DNA from: Chryseobacterium oleae
GTDB lineage: Bacteria; Bacteroidota; Bacteroidia; Flavobacteriales; Weeksellaceae
Assembly: GCF_900115055.1 (NCBI RefSeq)
Contig: NZ_FOVD01000007.1
Span: forward strand, 1-64,000
Length of the DNA stretch: 64,000 nucleotides
Direction of reading: 5' to 3'
The translations under genes and the position numbers were made by a program. Positions 26,801 through 34,887 of this stretch are shown here, in pieces (position 1 is the first letter of the stretch; each line of letters starts with the position of its first letter). The notes below the pieces were generated by a model. It was not told the origin of the DNA. It made no database searches and worked only from the letters and a program-made list of their open reading frames with translations.

Positions 26801-27479
26801 TCCATTATACATTCACGGAAACTCTGAAGTGCTGCCGAAAGGTGACTTTATCATCTACGACGGAAGCATTACCGTAAAAGTTGGCGACAGGATCAGTAAA
26901 GATGACCTCAGCTTTGGAAAAAACTATTCCGAAAGAACGAAAAAGATCAATGCCTATTTCAGAGAAAAGTTTGCACAGCTGAGAATCGAACTGGAAGATG
27001 AAAATTATTTCAGGAAAAAACTATTCCTGAGCTATTTATTCAAAGACAGCGAGGTGGTAAAAAAAGTCAAAGATGATTTCAATGCCAACAAATCGGTATA
27101 TTTTGAATTAAATAAGCACATTTCCAGAGATGCATCTATTCTGCATATGGCTGATGATTTTGGGCAAAAAGATGTACTTTTAACTCTTTATCAGGCCGAA
27201 AGAAGAATTTTTTCTCTTATCACAGATGAAGAAAAAAGACAAATCGCTATGCAGACTTATCTGGTAAAAAGAAGAAAGATTCACTACATCAAAAATGTTT
27301 CTGAGATTCATAAGACTATTGACACCCTTTTGATTTCGGATCAGCAATTTGATATCAGTACCCTGGAGAAGCTTCCGGAGACCATTATCTTCCTGAATAC
27401 TATTCATTCAGACTTTAATAATTCAGATTATTATGAAGAATTTAATTCAAAAGGAATAAAAATATTCAAAAAACACTAA
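23826..27479 (+). CDS. MMPL/RND exporter fused to lysophospholipid-type acyltransferase, with decayed methyltransferase-like tail
   Basis: A 1217-residue inner-membrane fusion. Residues 1-800 form an RND/MMPL transporter with two sets of membrane helices around residues 270-410 and 660-800. Residues about 850-1070 form a PlsC-type acyltransferase with NHTSFLD (about 894) and FPEAERSY (about 961). The last 140 residues align by pattern with the class I SAM methyltransferase found in longer trifunctional homologues, but the SAM-binding ILDIGCGYG motif reads ILHMADDFG, so that activity is probably lost. MMPL proteins of aryl polyene clusters are thought to move the lipid-like product towards the outer membrane. 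It is the first gene of the + arm and has its own strong promoter. Confidence 0.9.
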   Translation: MHRFFIFLYYLISKNRVLSALIAIGTALLCGFFASKINFEEDINQIIPKNEKSDLTAKVLKQLNFSDKIIVIIENKSKEDNFQLSETADTFLQKVEPLKKYIGSVQGKVNDSEISETFDFVNQNLPLFLDENDYKEIERKLQKDSISKQVENNYVSLVSPTSLVTKEFIKKDPLGITYLGIKKLNALNISKDFKLEDNYIVTKDGKNLLLFIEPKNKSNDTKGNEVFVNQLNEIKDGINKQFKGKTELSYFGSPVIAVANAQQIKKDIQNTVMISMTVLLVLLIYYFRNFFTPIIVFLPTVFSVLLALLILYFIKDKISAISLSVGAILIGITIDYALHILTHYKHNNNIEELYKEITQPIVLSSATTAVSFLCLVFVRSEALKDLGLFAAITVILSSITALIIVPQLYKPKQKEEHQSSNFIDKIGSYPYEKNKPLIIGCSIIIVACLFGFRHVGFNEDIGDLNYIPKDLKISEAKLQKLSDITSKSIYTISYGDSEEEALARNSRLSNFLEKEKKEGKILSYSSLGNVVLSEKDQKQRIETWKKFWDADKKNRTVSELVSSGNQFGFNSSAFDTFNEVLNKNYTELSLKDYEKVKALQISEFLSNENGFYTVSNVVKVDEKKRDNFIKDVEKHHDALAIDRQQMNENFLGLLKRDFSTLINYSLLAIVLTIIVFFRNFELTVLTMFPIVLTGVVTAGILYFLGLELNIFSTVVCTLVFGVGDDFSIFLTKAMQKEHTTGKNELPTYRTSIILAVFTTILSIGSLIFAKHPALHSLALVALIGMFSVIIITSTLYPFWFRLLITNRAKKGLSPITFRLFLRCIISFFYYGLGGLIFSLIGSVFVKRSKGKTLDIIKLILAKFLTSVLHISPFVRKRVIKNQAEDFSKPAVIIANHTSFLDTLAIAMATHKIIYLVNDWVYDSPVFGKLVRALGFYPVSQGIENGMEKLKEKIDQGYSLVVFPEAERSYTNDVKRFHKGAFYLAEQFGLDILPLYIHGNSEVLPKGDFIIYDGSITVKVGDRISKDDLSFGKNYSERTKKINAYFREKFAQLRIELEDENYFRKKLFLSYLFKDSEVVKKVKDDFNANKSVYFELNKHISRDASILHMADDFGQKDVLLTLYQAERRIFSLITDEEKRQIAMQTYLVKRRKIHYIKNVSEIHKTIDTLLISDQQFDISTLEKLPETIIFLNTIHSDFNNSDYYEEFNSKGIKIFKKH

Positions 27480-27516
27480 ATAAATATGAAAAGCATATTT
27501 TTGTAACCGCTAAAGA

Positions 27517-28437
27517 ATGTTAATGAAAAAAAATATACTCGTAATCTACTATTCGCAGACAGGACAACTGGAAGATATTGTGAAGAATGTGGCTCAACCT
27601 TTTGAAGCCAAAAAAGAGGAATATGATGTTACGTATTATAATATTCAGCTGAAAGAGGATTTTCCTTTCCCGTGGCCGGAAGATGTTTTCTTCAATACCT
27701 TCCCTGAATCTTATCTTCAGATCCCGAAAGAGATCTTCCCTCCTTCTGAAGAGATCCTGAACAAAAAGTATGACCTCATCTTATTCGGATATCAGGTATG
27801 GTACCTTACGCCGTCTATTCCTATCATCTCCTTTTTAAAGAGTGGTTTTGCGGAAAAGATTCTGAAAGGCACAGATGTGGTTACCATCTCAGGAACCAGA
27901 AATATGTGGATGCTTTCTCAGGAAAAACTGAAGGTATATTTAAAAGACCTTGGCGCAAAACTGGTAGGAAACATCGCTTTAGTAGACAGACATGACAATT
28001 ATACAAGTGTACTCACGATCTTACGCTGGCTGACAACAGGAAAGAAAGAAAAATCGGGAATGCTTCCTGCTGCTGGAGTTTCGGATGAAGAAATTTCGGG
28101 ATCTGTAAAGTACGGCAGCATTATAGAAAAACATTTCAACAGTGGAAATCTTTCCGGTCTCCAACCTGAACTGGTACAGAACGGAGCCATAGAAATCCGC
28201 CCTTTTTTAGTGAGAGTGGAAAAAGTAGGGAACAAGATCTTTACCATATGGTCTAATCTCATTATGAAGAAAAAAGAGAAACGTCCATTGCTGATAAAAT
28301 TCTTTAAGGTATATTTGATGGCTGCGATATGGATTATCTCACCCGTCGTCTTAGTTTTACACTTACTGACAACCCCCATATTTTGGTCTAAAAGACAAAA
28401 ACAAAAAACATATTTACAAGGAATTAATTTAAAATAG
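27517..28437 (+). CDS. darA: Dialkylresorcinol biosynthesis protein DarA
   Basis: A 306-residue protein with a flavodoxin-like N-terminus (ILVIYYSQTGQLEDIV, the FMN-phosphate loop pattern) and a C-terminal hydrophobic helix at about 270-290. It matches the family named DarA. With DarB it makes the 2,5-dialkylresorcinol half of flexirubin; published work assigns DarB the condensation and DarA the aromatisation of the cyclohexanedione, although databases often call DarA a condensing enzyme. Two in-frame ATGs (27517, 27523) are possible starts. A TATTTTTG box at 27496-27503 could provide a secondary promoter. The next gene begins one base after its stop. Confidence 0.88.
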   Translation: MLMKKNILVIYYSQTGQLEDIVKNVAQPFEAKKEEYDVTYYNIQLKEDFPFPWPEDVFFNTFPESYLQIPKEIFPPSEEILNKKYDLILFGYQVWYLTPSIPIISFLKSGFAEKILKGTDVVTISGTRNMWMLSQEKLKVYLKDLGAKLVGNIALVDRHDNYTSVLTILRWLTTGKKEKSGMLPAAGVSDEEISGSVKYGSIIEKHFNSGNLSGLQPELVQNGAIEIRPFLVRVEKVGNKIFTIWSNLIMKKKEKRPLLIKFFKVYLMAAIWIISPVVLVLHLLTTPIFWSKRQKQKTYLQGINLK

Positions 28438-28438
28438 A

Positions 28439-29578
28439 ATGTACGACGTATTTATAACAAAAGCATCAACATACTTACCTAACAACCCGGTATCAAATGA
28501 TGAAATGGAGACTTATCTTGGTCTGATAAATGACGCTCCTTCTAAAGCAAGATCACTGATTTTAAGAAACAACAAGATCACCACAAGATATTATGCTTTG
28601 GACAAAGAAGGAAATCCTACTCATACCAATGCACAGCTGACCGCAAAAGCTGTAGAAGGACTATTCGATGAAAATTTCAAAAAGGAAGATATGAAACTGT
28701 TGTCCGTAGGAACTACTTCTCCGGATCAGATGCAGCCTTCCCACGCTTCTATGGTTCATGGTGAGCTGAATATCGGTAAATCTATTGAAATTAATACCGC
28801 TACAGGTCTTTGTAATTCCGGGATGAATGCCCTGAACTACGGATTCCTTTCTGTAAAAGCCGGTGTGAATGAAAATGCAGTATGTGCAGGTTCTGAGAGA
28901 ATGTCTGCATGGATGACAGCCGATAAATTCAACCATGAAGCTGAAAATTTAAAAGCATTGGAAGAAAGACCTATCGTTGCCTTCAAGAGAGAATTCCTGA
29001 GATGGATGCTTTCTGATGGTGCAGGTTCATTCCTTCTTGAAAATAAACCGAGAGAAACCGGAATTTCTTTAAAAATAGAGTTCATCGATTTCTATTCTTA
29101 CGCTCACGAGATTGAAGCCTGTATGTATGCAGGATGCGACAAACAGGAAGACGGAAGCCTTAAATCATGGGCAGACTACCCTTCTGATGAATGGCTGAAG
29201 CAGTCTATCTTTGCGATTAAACAAGACACCAAGATCCTGGACAAATACATCCTGGTAAAAGGTGCGGAAAGCTTAAGATCTTCTTTCGACAAGCATCAGT
29301 TAGATCCGGCAAAAATCGATCACGTTCTGGCTCATATTTCTTCAGGTTATTTTAAAGAAGGCCTGAAAGACGAATTCGCTAAAAAAGGAATGGATTTCCC
29401 TGCAGAAAAATGGTTCTACAACCTATCTGACATCGGAAACATCGGAGCAGGCTCTATCTTCGTAGCCCTGGAAGAATTAATGAATTCCGGAACGCTGAAA
29501 AAAGGAGAAAAAGTATTGCTTTGTGTTCCTGAAAGCGGAAGATTTGCTTACTCTTGTGCCTTATTAACGGTTTGCTAA
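28439..29578 (+). CDS. darB: DarB, ketosynthase III that forms the dialkylresorcinol ring
   Basis: A 379-residue thiolase-fold enzyme of the KAS III family. The active-site Cys125 lies in TATGLCNSGMNAL. The His and Asn partners are placed by VLAHISSGYF and LSDIGNIGAGS near the C-terminus, giving a complete Cys-His-Asn set. DarB joins two beta-keto or enoyl fatty acyl chains into the cyclohexanedione precursor of dialkylresorcinol. It is packed between darA and the hotdog gene whose ATG overlaps its stop codon (TAATG), so all three are co-translated. Confidence 0.93.
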   Translation: MYDVFITKASTYLPNNPVSNDEMETYLGLINDAPSKARSLILRNNKITTRYYALDKEGNPTHTNAQLTAKAVEGLFDENFKKEDMKLLSVGTTSPDQMQPSHASMVHGELNIGKSIEINTATGLCNSGMNALNYGFLSVKAGVNENAVCAGSERMSAWMTADKFNHEAENLKALEERPIVAFKREFLRWMLSDGAGSFLLENKPRETGISLKIEFIDFYSYAHEIEACMYAGCDKQEDGSLKSWADYPSDEWLKQSIFAIKQDTKILDKYILVKGAESLRSSFDKHQLDPAKIDHVLAHISSGYFKEGLKDEFAKKGMDFPAEKWFYNLSDIGNIGAGSIFVALEELMNSGTLKKGEKVLLCVPESGRFAYSCALLTVC

Positions 29579-30009
29579 TGGAGAACCAACTGCCAACATC
29601 TGACACGAATTTTGTGGGAAGCCTTATTCCCCAGCGTTTTCCGTTTGTGATGGTTCATGAGCTTACGGAATATTCTGAAAATCATCTGGTATCAGGATTT
29701 GAAATCAAGGATGATGCTATTTTTATTCAGGATGGAATATTTCAGGCTTCGGGACTTATAGAGCATCAGGCACAGAGTGTGGCTTTACACACTGGTTACA
29801 AATATTATCTTTTAGGAAAAGACGCGCCTACCGGATATATCGGTGCCATCAAATCTTTTGAAGCGGAAACTCTTCCTAAAACAGGTGACCGTCTGGTATC
29901 GGAAGTAACGATCCTGAATGAAGTAATGGGTGTAACACTAGTAGATATTGTAACGAAACTGAATGGCGCGATCATTGCAAAATCCCAAATGAAAACTGCT
30001 GTAAAATAA
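29578..30009 (+). CDS. FabZ/FabA-like hotdog protein, atypical (3-hydroxyacyl-ACP dehydratase-related)
   Basis: A 143-residue single hotdog domain. The start is the ATG overlapping the darB stop codon; an earlier non-ATG frame start is rejected. It has the family opening LIPQRFPFVMV (compare LPHRxPFLxxD of FabZ) and a SGLIEHQAQ helix carrying the conserved Glu. The canonical HFPGxPxxPG catalytic His segment is missing. Aryl polyene clusters carry such divergent dehydratases (ApeI/ApeP type), so dehydration of hydroxy-acyl-ACP in polyene extension is the likely role. Confidence 0.78.
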   Translation: MENQLPTSDTNFVGSLIPQRFPFVMVHELTEYSENHLVSGFEIKDDAIFIQDGIFQASGLIEHQAQSVALHTGYKYYLLGKDAPTGYIGAIKSFEAETLPKTGDRLVSEVTILNEVMGVTLVDIVTKLNGAIIAKSQMKTAVK

Positions 30010-30014
30010 CTGTC

Positions 30015-30458
30015 ATGGAGATCAAAGAAGACCAACTTATCAATATACATAACTTTCTGCCGCACCGCGAACCGATGCTGATGGCAGATTATATCCTGGA
30101 ATTGACCAAAGAAAAAGTTGTGACTTCCTTCGAAATAAAAGAAGATAATGTTTTCGTCCACAATAATGAACTTGCAGAGGCCGGTCTGATTGAAAATCTT
30201 GCCCAAACCTGCTCTTCTATTCTGGGACAAAGCTTCTTTGAAAATCCTGAAGCAGATACCAAAGTAATTGGTTTTATCACCAATATTAAAAAGATTGAAC
30301 TTTTCGGCCTTCCGAAGACAGGGGATAAGATCATTTCAAAAGCCTCACTGATCTCTCAGTATGAAAATGTCTGCCATATCTTTTGTGAGACGTTTAATCA
30401 TGATGAGCTGCTGATCAGGGCGGAGATCAATCTGTTTATCCAGGAAGTAAAATCTTAA
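30015..30458 (+). CDS. Second atypical hotdog protein (dehydratase-related)
   Basis: A 147-residue hotdog protein five bases after the previous one and probably its diverged partner. The NFLPHREPMLMADYI motif is closer to FabZ and keeps the His of LPHR. The helix EAGLIENLAQTC carries the Glu, but HFPGxP is again absent. Adjacent pairs of such small hotdogs could form a heterodimer, as ApeI and ApeP do in gammaproteobacterial aryl polyene systems; that is inference. Automatic pipelines sometimes mislabel members as ABC transporter permeases, but no membrane segment exists. A strong terminator follows. Confidence 0.78.
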   Translation: MEIKEDQLINIHNFLPHREPMLMADYILELTKEKVVTSFEIKEDNVFVHNNELAEAGLIENLAQTCSSILGQSFFENPEADTKVIGFITNIKKIELFGLPKTGDKIISKASLISQYENVCHIFCETFNHDELLIRAEINLFIQEVKS

Positions 30459-30482
30459 GAATCTATTTTAGTAAAAATATAG

Positions 30483-30512
30483 AACCGTACGATTGTCGTG
30501 CGGTTTTTTTTT
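30483..30512 (+). terminator. Terminator ending the darA-darB-hotdog transcript
   Basis: Plus-strand hairpin with 10-bp arms at 30483-30492 and 30496-30505 (one G:U pair), TTG loop and nine T residues. It ends the first block of the + arm, so the later genes need another promoter. Confidence 0.88.
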
Positions 30513-30886
30513 GCTACATCAGTGCGAAGGTTAGGTTTTGGCTAAAGCCTTTGGCAAAGCGTATATCTTGTAAGCGGGCTGAAGCCCGCCCCTATTGATA
30601 TGCCTATTTGTGAAAAGATTGGTTTTTATGTTTTTAACCACGGATGGCACGGATTTTCACAGATGATTGTGAAGAAAGGAAGCTGGAGGTTGGGAGCGGG
30701 AAGTTATTGAAGTTGGAGAATAATTATAAGCCGGTCTTATTGTTCTTTTAAAACTACCTCATCAAATTGCAAGATAAACTATGAGATATGGAAAGCTTGC
30801 CGGTAACTTCCAACCTCCATCTTCCCTCTTCCTTCCTAATGATCAAACAACCCTTATTTTTCGATATATTTGATGAAAATAAAAGT
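30513..30886. repeat. Intergenic region packed with degenerate and inverted repeats
   Basis: 374 bases before the small gene at 30887. Seen directly: short palindromes GGCTAAAGCC (about 30540) and GGGCTGAAGCCC (about 30578); a CCACGGATGGCACGGATT segment at about 30639 of a kind I recall as a common Bacteroidota intergenic repeat; and a purine-rich stretch at 30674-30706 (GGAAGCTGGAGGTTGGGAG core) whose imperfect reverse complement lies at 30797-30838. A TATATTTG promoter box sits at 30865-30872. No gene is recognised. Confidence 0.6.
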
Positions 30887-31156
30887 ATGAGTGTAAAAGT
30901 AAGGTTCTATTCAGATAATGTTGAATTTGATTTTGAAAATTCTGTTGAGTTTCCAATCGCTCCGCAAATTGGGGACGAAGTGAATCTTATTTCATTTTTT
31001 AAGTACAAGACCTCAGAAAGACTGGAATACTATAACAATATGGACGATCTTGACCTGTATAATGACGCGGTAGTATCTCAGCGTACCTGGTGCAACGATC
31101 TTGACAAGGAGGAAGTCTATCTACTGGTAAAACTGACTTACCGTCCAAACAGATAA
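30887..31156 (+). CDS. Small protein of unknown function
   Basis: 89 residues starting MSVKVRFYSDNVEF. It is acidic and rich in Tyr and Asp, with no signal peptide, membrane helix or known motif. In-frame starts at 30839 or 30788 would add residues, the farthest drawn from the repeat-rich leader. The promoter box at 30865-30872 lies upstream of 30887 only, which favours the short form. It sits between repeats and the convergent M16 peptidase and has no clear link to pigment synthesis. Confidence 0.6.
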   Translation: MSVKVRFYSDNVEFDFENSVEFPIAPQIGDEVNLISFFKYKTSERLEYYNNMDDLDLYNDAVVSQRTWCNDLDKEEVYLLVKLTYRPNR

Positions 31157-31184
31157 AATTTCCTTTCGGAATTAAATTCAGAAA

Positions 31185-31214
31185 ATAAAAAAGCGGAGCA
31201 TTGCTGCTCCGCTT
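31185..31214 (-). terminator. Terminator of the M16 peptidase gene
   Basis: Perfect 10-bp stem (31191-31200 with 31205-31214) and a four-base loop, followed on the minus strand by a T run. It lies 25 bases after the peptidase stop. The plus-strand side has no T run, so it acts mainly on the minus strand. Confidence 0.88.
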
Positions 31215-31238
31215 AAAAAAAATTGGTATCATAAAGGA

Positions 31239-34151
31239 TTAGTACCCGAAGATTTCTTCAAGAGATACCTCCTGGAACGTTCCCATTTTATTGATGGATT
31301 CCATATTCAGGTTTTCTTTCTTACCGATGATCGCTGTGTTGTATTTCATAGGCTTGATCTCAGTATTGTAGAAGCTGGTAAGCTGTGGTAATGTCAGCCC
31401 CTGGATTTCAGCATACGTATCTTTTCTGATATCATAATCTACCCCCAGTTTTTTCAACGCCATCTGATTAAAGAAAATATTCGTTCTGTTAATTCTGTTA
31501 GACGCAATCTGCTTCAGCGCAGAACCTTTTGAGTTCTCAAACTGTGCAGGAATCTGTGGAAGAGAAGCCATAAGATCTGTCATTGCATTGACTGCTGACG
31601 GAAGCTTATTAGCTTGGGTTCCGATATAATTCGTGATATAGTTGGCATGTCCTTTTTCTGAAGCATTAGCATAATACACATAGGCTGAATACGCCAGTGA
31701 CTTACTTTCTCTGATCTCCTGGAAAACAATAGAAGAAAGTCCTGATCCGAAATAGCCATTGAAAACATTAGCTTTTCCGAAATTGCTTAAGTTTACATCA
31801 CCTCCTTTAGCTACTTTAGACATTTCCATCTGAACCATGTCGTAGTTGGTGAAATATACTTTTCCGTCTGCTGTAGGCTCCTGATATTCTTTAGCTTTTG
31901 CCGGCTGAACGCTCGCTTCTGAGATATACGGCTTAACCGCTTTTTCTAAACCTGACTGCTCCTGTCCGTATAGGAATACTTCATATGGAGACTGGTTCAG
32001 TACTTTGATTTTCTTAGTCAGTTCATTTACATCAATGCTTTCAAGACGATCCTTAGAAACAATGTCTGCCATTCTTGAATTTTTGCCATATTTCGCATAG
32101 TTCGTTAAAGCAGCCATGATTCTTGTTTTATCTTTTTTAGCAGCAGCTCTTGCTTCAAGGATTGTTTTCACCGTCTTCGCGTAAGTATCTTTATCTGCTT
32201 TTACATTCGTCACCCAGTGATTCATCAGCTCAGCACCCTTCTTCATATTCGCTTCAAGACCGCTCAATGTGATGATTACCTGATCGTTTGAAGTTCTGAA
32301 ACTGTAAGTGATTCCCAGTTTGTAGAATTCACCTTTCAGCTGTTCAGGTGTGTATTTATCCGTTCCAAGATATTCAAAAAGGGTTACTGCTACCGAAAGC
32401 TCCTTATCGTTATCCGTTCCGAAAGGGAAAATATAGCTGATCTGTGCTACATCATTATATTTATTCTTTACAAAGCTTACTTTCTTATCTTTGATCTGAG
32501 TCGTCTGAATCGCCGCCTTATAATCGATGAACTCAGGTTTGATCTCAGCTACTTTGCTGCTCAAAATACCTTTAAGGAAAGGAGATTGCGCTTCTCTGTT
32601 CAGTTTGATTGGAGTAATTCCAGGATTCTGTACGCGAACCAGCTTGTCATTCACTCCTTTTTCTTTGTAAACAACCACATAGTTGTCTTTGAAAAATTCG
32701 TTAGCAAACTTTACCACATCAGCCTTTGTAATTTTCTCGTATTGGTTGATATCATTTAATTCCTGCTCCCAACTTTGCTCGTTGATGTATGTGCTGTACA
32801 ATGTAGTAGCTAATCCGTCTGCCGTTTCCCACGACTTCATACGCTGTACCTTTTTATCATTAACGATTGCTTTCAACATCCAATCCGGGAACTGACCTTT
32901 TTTCACAAGATCCAATTGATCTAGCAACAACTTTTTGGCATCATCAAAGCTTTGTCCTTCTTTCGGCGTTACAGACATGGTAAAAGCACCATAGGTTTTA
33001 AAAGCAGATTCGTAAGCGCCTGCACTCAGTACTTTTTGGGTCTGGTTCATATTAAGATCTATAAGACCCGCATCTCCCCTGTTACTTAAAATTTCTGCAA
33101 CTACATCCGCTAATCTTGCATTCTGGCTTCCATTAGAATCGGATCTCCACGCAAGAGTCATTCTTTGTGTGCTCGGGCTTTTCACGGTTCTGGACACAAT
33201 GCTTTCCATAGGCTGTTCCGATACCATTTTTTTCATTGGCAGCTCTTTGTATTTGAAAGTTCCAAAATATTGATCTACCATTTTGATGGTTTTATCAAAA
33301 TCCAGGTCTCCTACCAGAACTACTGCCATATTATTAGGCACATAATAGGTATCAAAATATTTATGGATAGCAACCATTGAAGGGCTTTTCAAGTGCTCTG
33401 AAGTTCCTATCGTGGTCTGCTGACCGTTTGGATGTTTTGGGAAAAGAGCTTCCATCATCGCATAATTCACAAGACGGAAATCGTTATCCTGAGCTCTGTT
33501 GTATTCCTCATACACCGCTTCCAATTCTGTATGGAAAAGACGCAGTACCAGTTCGGAAAAACGTTCTTTCTCTACCTGAAGCCACTTTTCAAGCTCATTG
33601 GCCGGAATATTATTTTTATAAACCGTTTCATCAAGCCAGGTGTGAGCGTTTGTTCCTGTGGCACCCAATGAAGAGATCGCTTTGTCATATTCGTTAGCGA
33701 TTGCATATTTAGATGCTTCCTGAGAAACTTCATCTATTTTCTTATAGAGTAATTTTTTCTTTTCAGGATCCTTTTCGGCTTTGTGCTGCTCATAAAGATC
33801 AGAGATCTGCTGAAGCAATGCTTTTTCCTTTGCCCAATCCTGAGTTCCCAAATGAGAAGTCCCTTTGAAAACCATGTGCTCAAGATAATGCGCCAAACCG
33901 GTATTGTCGCTAGGGTCGTTATTAGATCCTGTTCTTACCGGAATATAGGTTTGAATTCTCGGAGCATCATCATTTTTTGCCAGATACACCTTCAGTCCGT
34001 TTTTCAGGGTATAAACTCTTACCCCGGACTGGTCATTCTTTACCGTTTCATAAGTGTACCCCTGACTGTCCGTCATCTTCTGAGTATCAAACTTCTGTGC
34101 CATTGCATGAAGCATGCAGAAAAGCGAAACAGAAATAAAAAATTTCTTCAT
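31239..34151 (-). CDS. M16-family zinc metallopeptidase, periplasmic two-domain
   Basis: A 970-residue secreted pitrilysin-type protease. The signal peptide ends at HAMAQ (about 19). The inverted zinc motif HYLEH is at residues 88-92, with the distal Glu in ELEAVYEEYNRA about 130 residues later, so the N-terminal domain is catalytically complete. A second M16 domain (about 520-940) lacks HxxEH and is structural. Such enzymes degrade peptides in the periplasm. It lies on the strand opposite the pigment genes and looks like an unrelated resident between two blocks of the + arm. Confidence 0.93.
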   Translation of the reverse strand: MKKFFISVSLFCMLHAMAQKFDTQKMTDSQGYTYETVKNDQSGVRVYTLKNGLKVYLAKNDDAPRIQTYIPVRTGSNNDPSDNTGLAHYLEHMVFKGTSHLGTQDWAKEKALLQQISDLYEQHKAEKDPEKKKLLYKKIDEVSQEASKYAIANEYDKAISSLGATGTNAHTWLDETVYKNNIPANELEKWLQVEKERFSELVLRLFHTELEAVYEEYNRAQDNDFRLVNYAMMEALFPKHPNGQQTTIGTSEHLKSPSMVAIHKYFDTYYVPNNMAVVLVGDLDFDKTIKMVDQYFGTFKYKELPMKKMVSEQPMESIVSRTVKSPSTQRMTLAWRSDSNGSQNARLADVVAEILSNRGDAGLIDLNMNQTQKVLSAGAYESAFKTYGAFTMSVTPKEGQSFDDAKKLLLDQLDLVKKGQFPDWMLKAIVNDKKVQRMKSWETADGLATTLYSTYINEQSWEQELNDINQYEKITKADVVKFANEFFKDNYVVVYKEKGVNDKLVRVQNPGITPIKLNREAQSPFLKGILSSKVAEIKPEFIDYKAAIQTTQIKDKKVSFVKNKYNDVAQISYIFPFGTDNDKELSVAVTLFEYLGTDKYTPEQLKGEFYKLGITYSFRTSNDQVIITLSGLEANMKKGAELMNHWVTNVKADKDTYAKTVKTILEARAAAKKDKTRIMAALTNYAKYGKNSRMADIVSKDRLESIDVNELTKKIKVLNQSPYEVFLYGQEQSGLEKAVKPYISEASVQPAKAKEYQEPTADGKVYFTNYDMVQMEMSKVAKGGDVNLSNFGKANVFNGYFGSGLSSIVFQEIRESKSLAYSAYVYYANASEKGHANYITNYIGTQANKLPSAVNAMTDLMASLPQIPAQFENSKGSALKQIASNRINRTNIFFNQMALKKLGVDYDIRKDTYAEIQGLTLPQLTSFYNTEIKPMKYNTAIIGKKENLNMESINKMGTFQEVSLEEIFGY

Positions 34152-34415
34152 AAGTCTTATTTTATTTTATCCAAATTTCTTAGAACTATATTAGTCTATA
34201 TTTATAATACACTTGTTACAGCTTATGTATTACAAATTCCGGATTAATATTTTTCAGTTAAAAATAACGTTTATCCCTTTAAAAAGCCTATCCGGAGCAT
34301 TATGATTTAATATGATTTACATATAATGTATTTTCACTATTTTAGCCAACTGATTAAAAAGAATTAAAAAGGTGATCATTTTTAATTCTTAAAGTAGAAA
34401 AATAATACGGTTTAC

Positions 34416-34820
34416 ATGAAAAAACAAGACCTGCCTCAGGATGAAAGCAATCTGAAGTCAGCAAACATGACCGAAGTCTTGTATGTGACGGACGAAAACG
34501 ATAATTATACGACAGCCAACAGCATCGGCTGGGAAGCTAAAAAAGCTGCCCTGGAAGAATCTCTGGAGCTTATTCATGAAAGAATTGAAGAAGCCAGACA
34601 GGACGTCGCCAATAATATATCGAGTCCCATTATGTATTTTATGGAACTGAATAAAATGGATCTGGGTGTTCTTGCTTCCTATGTCGGAATGTGGCAATGG
34701 AGAGTAAAAAGACACGCAAAACCAAGAGTATTTAAAACACTAAACGAATCCGTACTGAAAAAATATGCCGATGCATTCGGGATTTCAGTGGATGAATTAA
34801 AGAACTTTGACGGAAAATAA
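34416..34820 (+). CDS. Small helix-turn-helix-like protein of unknown function
   Basis: A 134-residue cytoplasmic protein. The N-terminal half is acidic. The C-terminal half (about 75-134) resembles a Cro/XRE-type helix-turn-helix with a closing ALEISVDELKN-like element (here AFGISVDELKNF). It precedes the BtrH-like gene by 67 bases, on the same strand. A regulatory role is possible but unproven; I know similar unnamed proteins next to BtrH-type genes in flavobacteria. The 264 bases upstream are AT-rich with no convincing promoter box. Confidence 0.6.
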   Translation: MKKQDLPQDESNLKSANMTEVLYVTDENDNYTTANSIGWEAKKAALEESLELIHERIEEARQDVANNISSPIMYFMELNKMDLGVLASYVGMWQWRVKRHAKPRVFKTLNESVLKKYADAFGISVDELKNFDGK

Positions 34821-34887
34821 TACTGAAATGAAGCATACCATCCTATGCACAATTTCATTTCGCCAATGTAAAAGATAAAAGCAGCAA

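Noticed and set aside
30788..30886. N-terminal extension of the small gene at 30887
   Set aside because: The extra codons come from the repeat-rich leader and lie upstream of the only promoter box.
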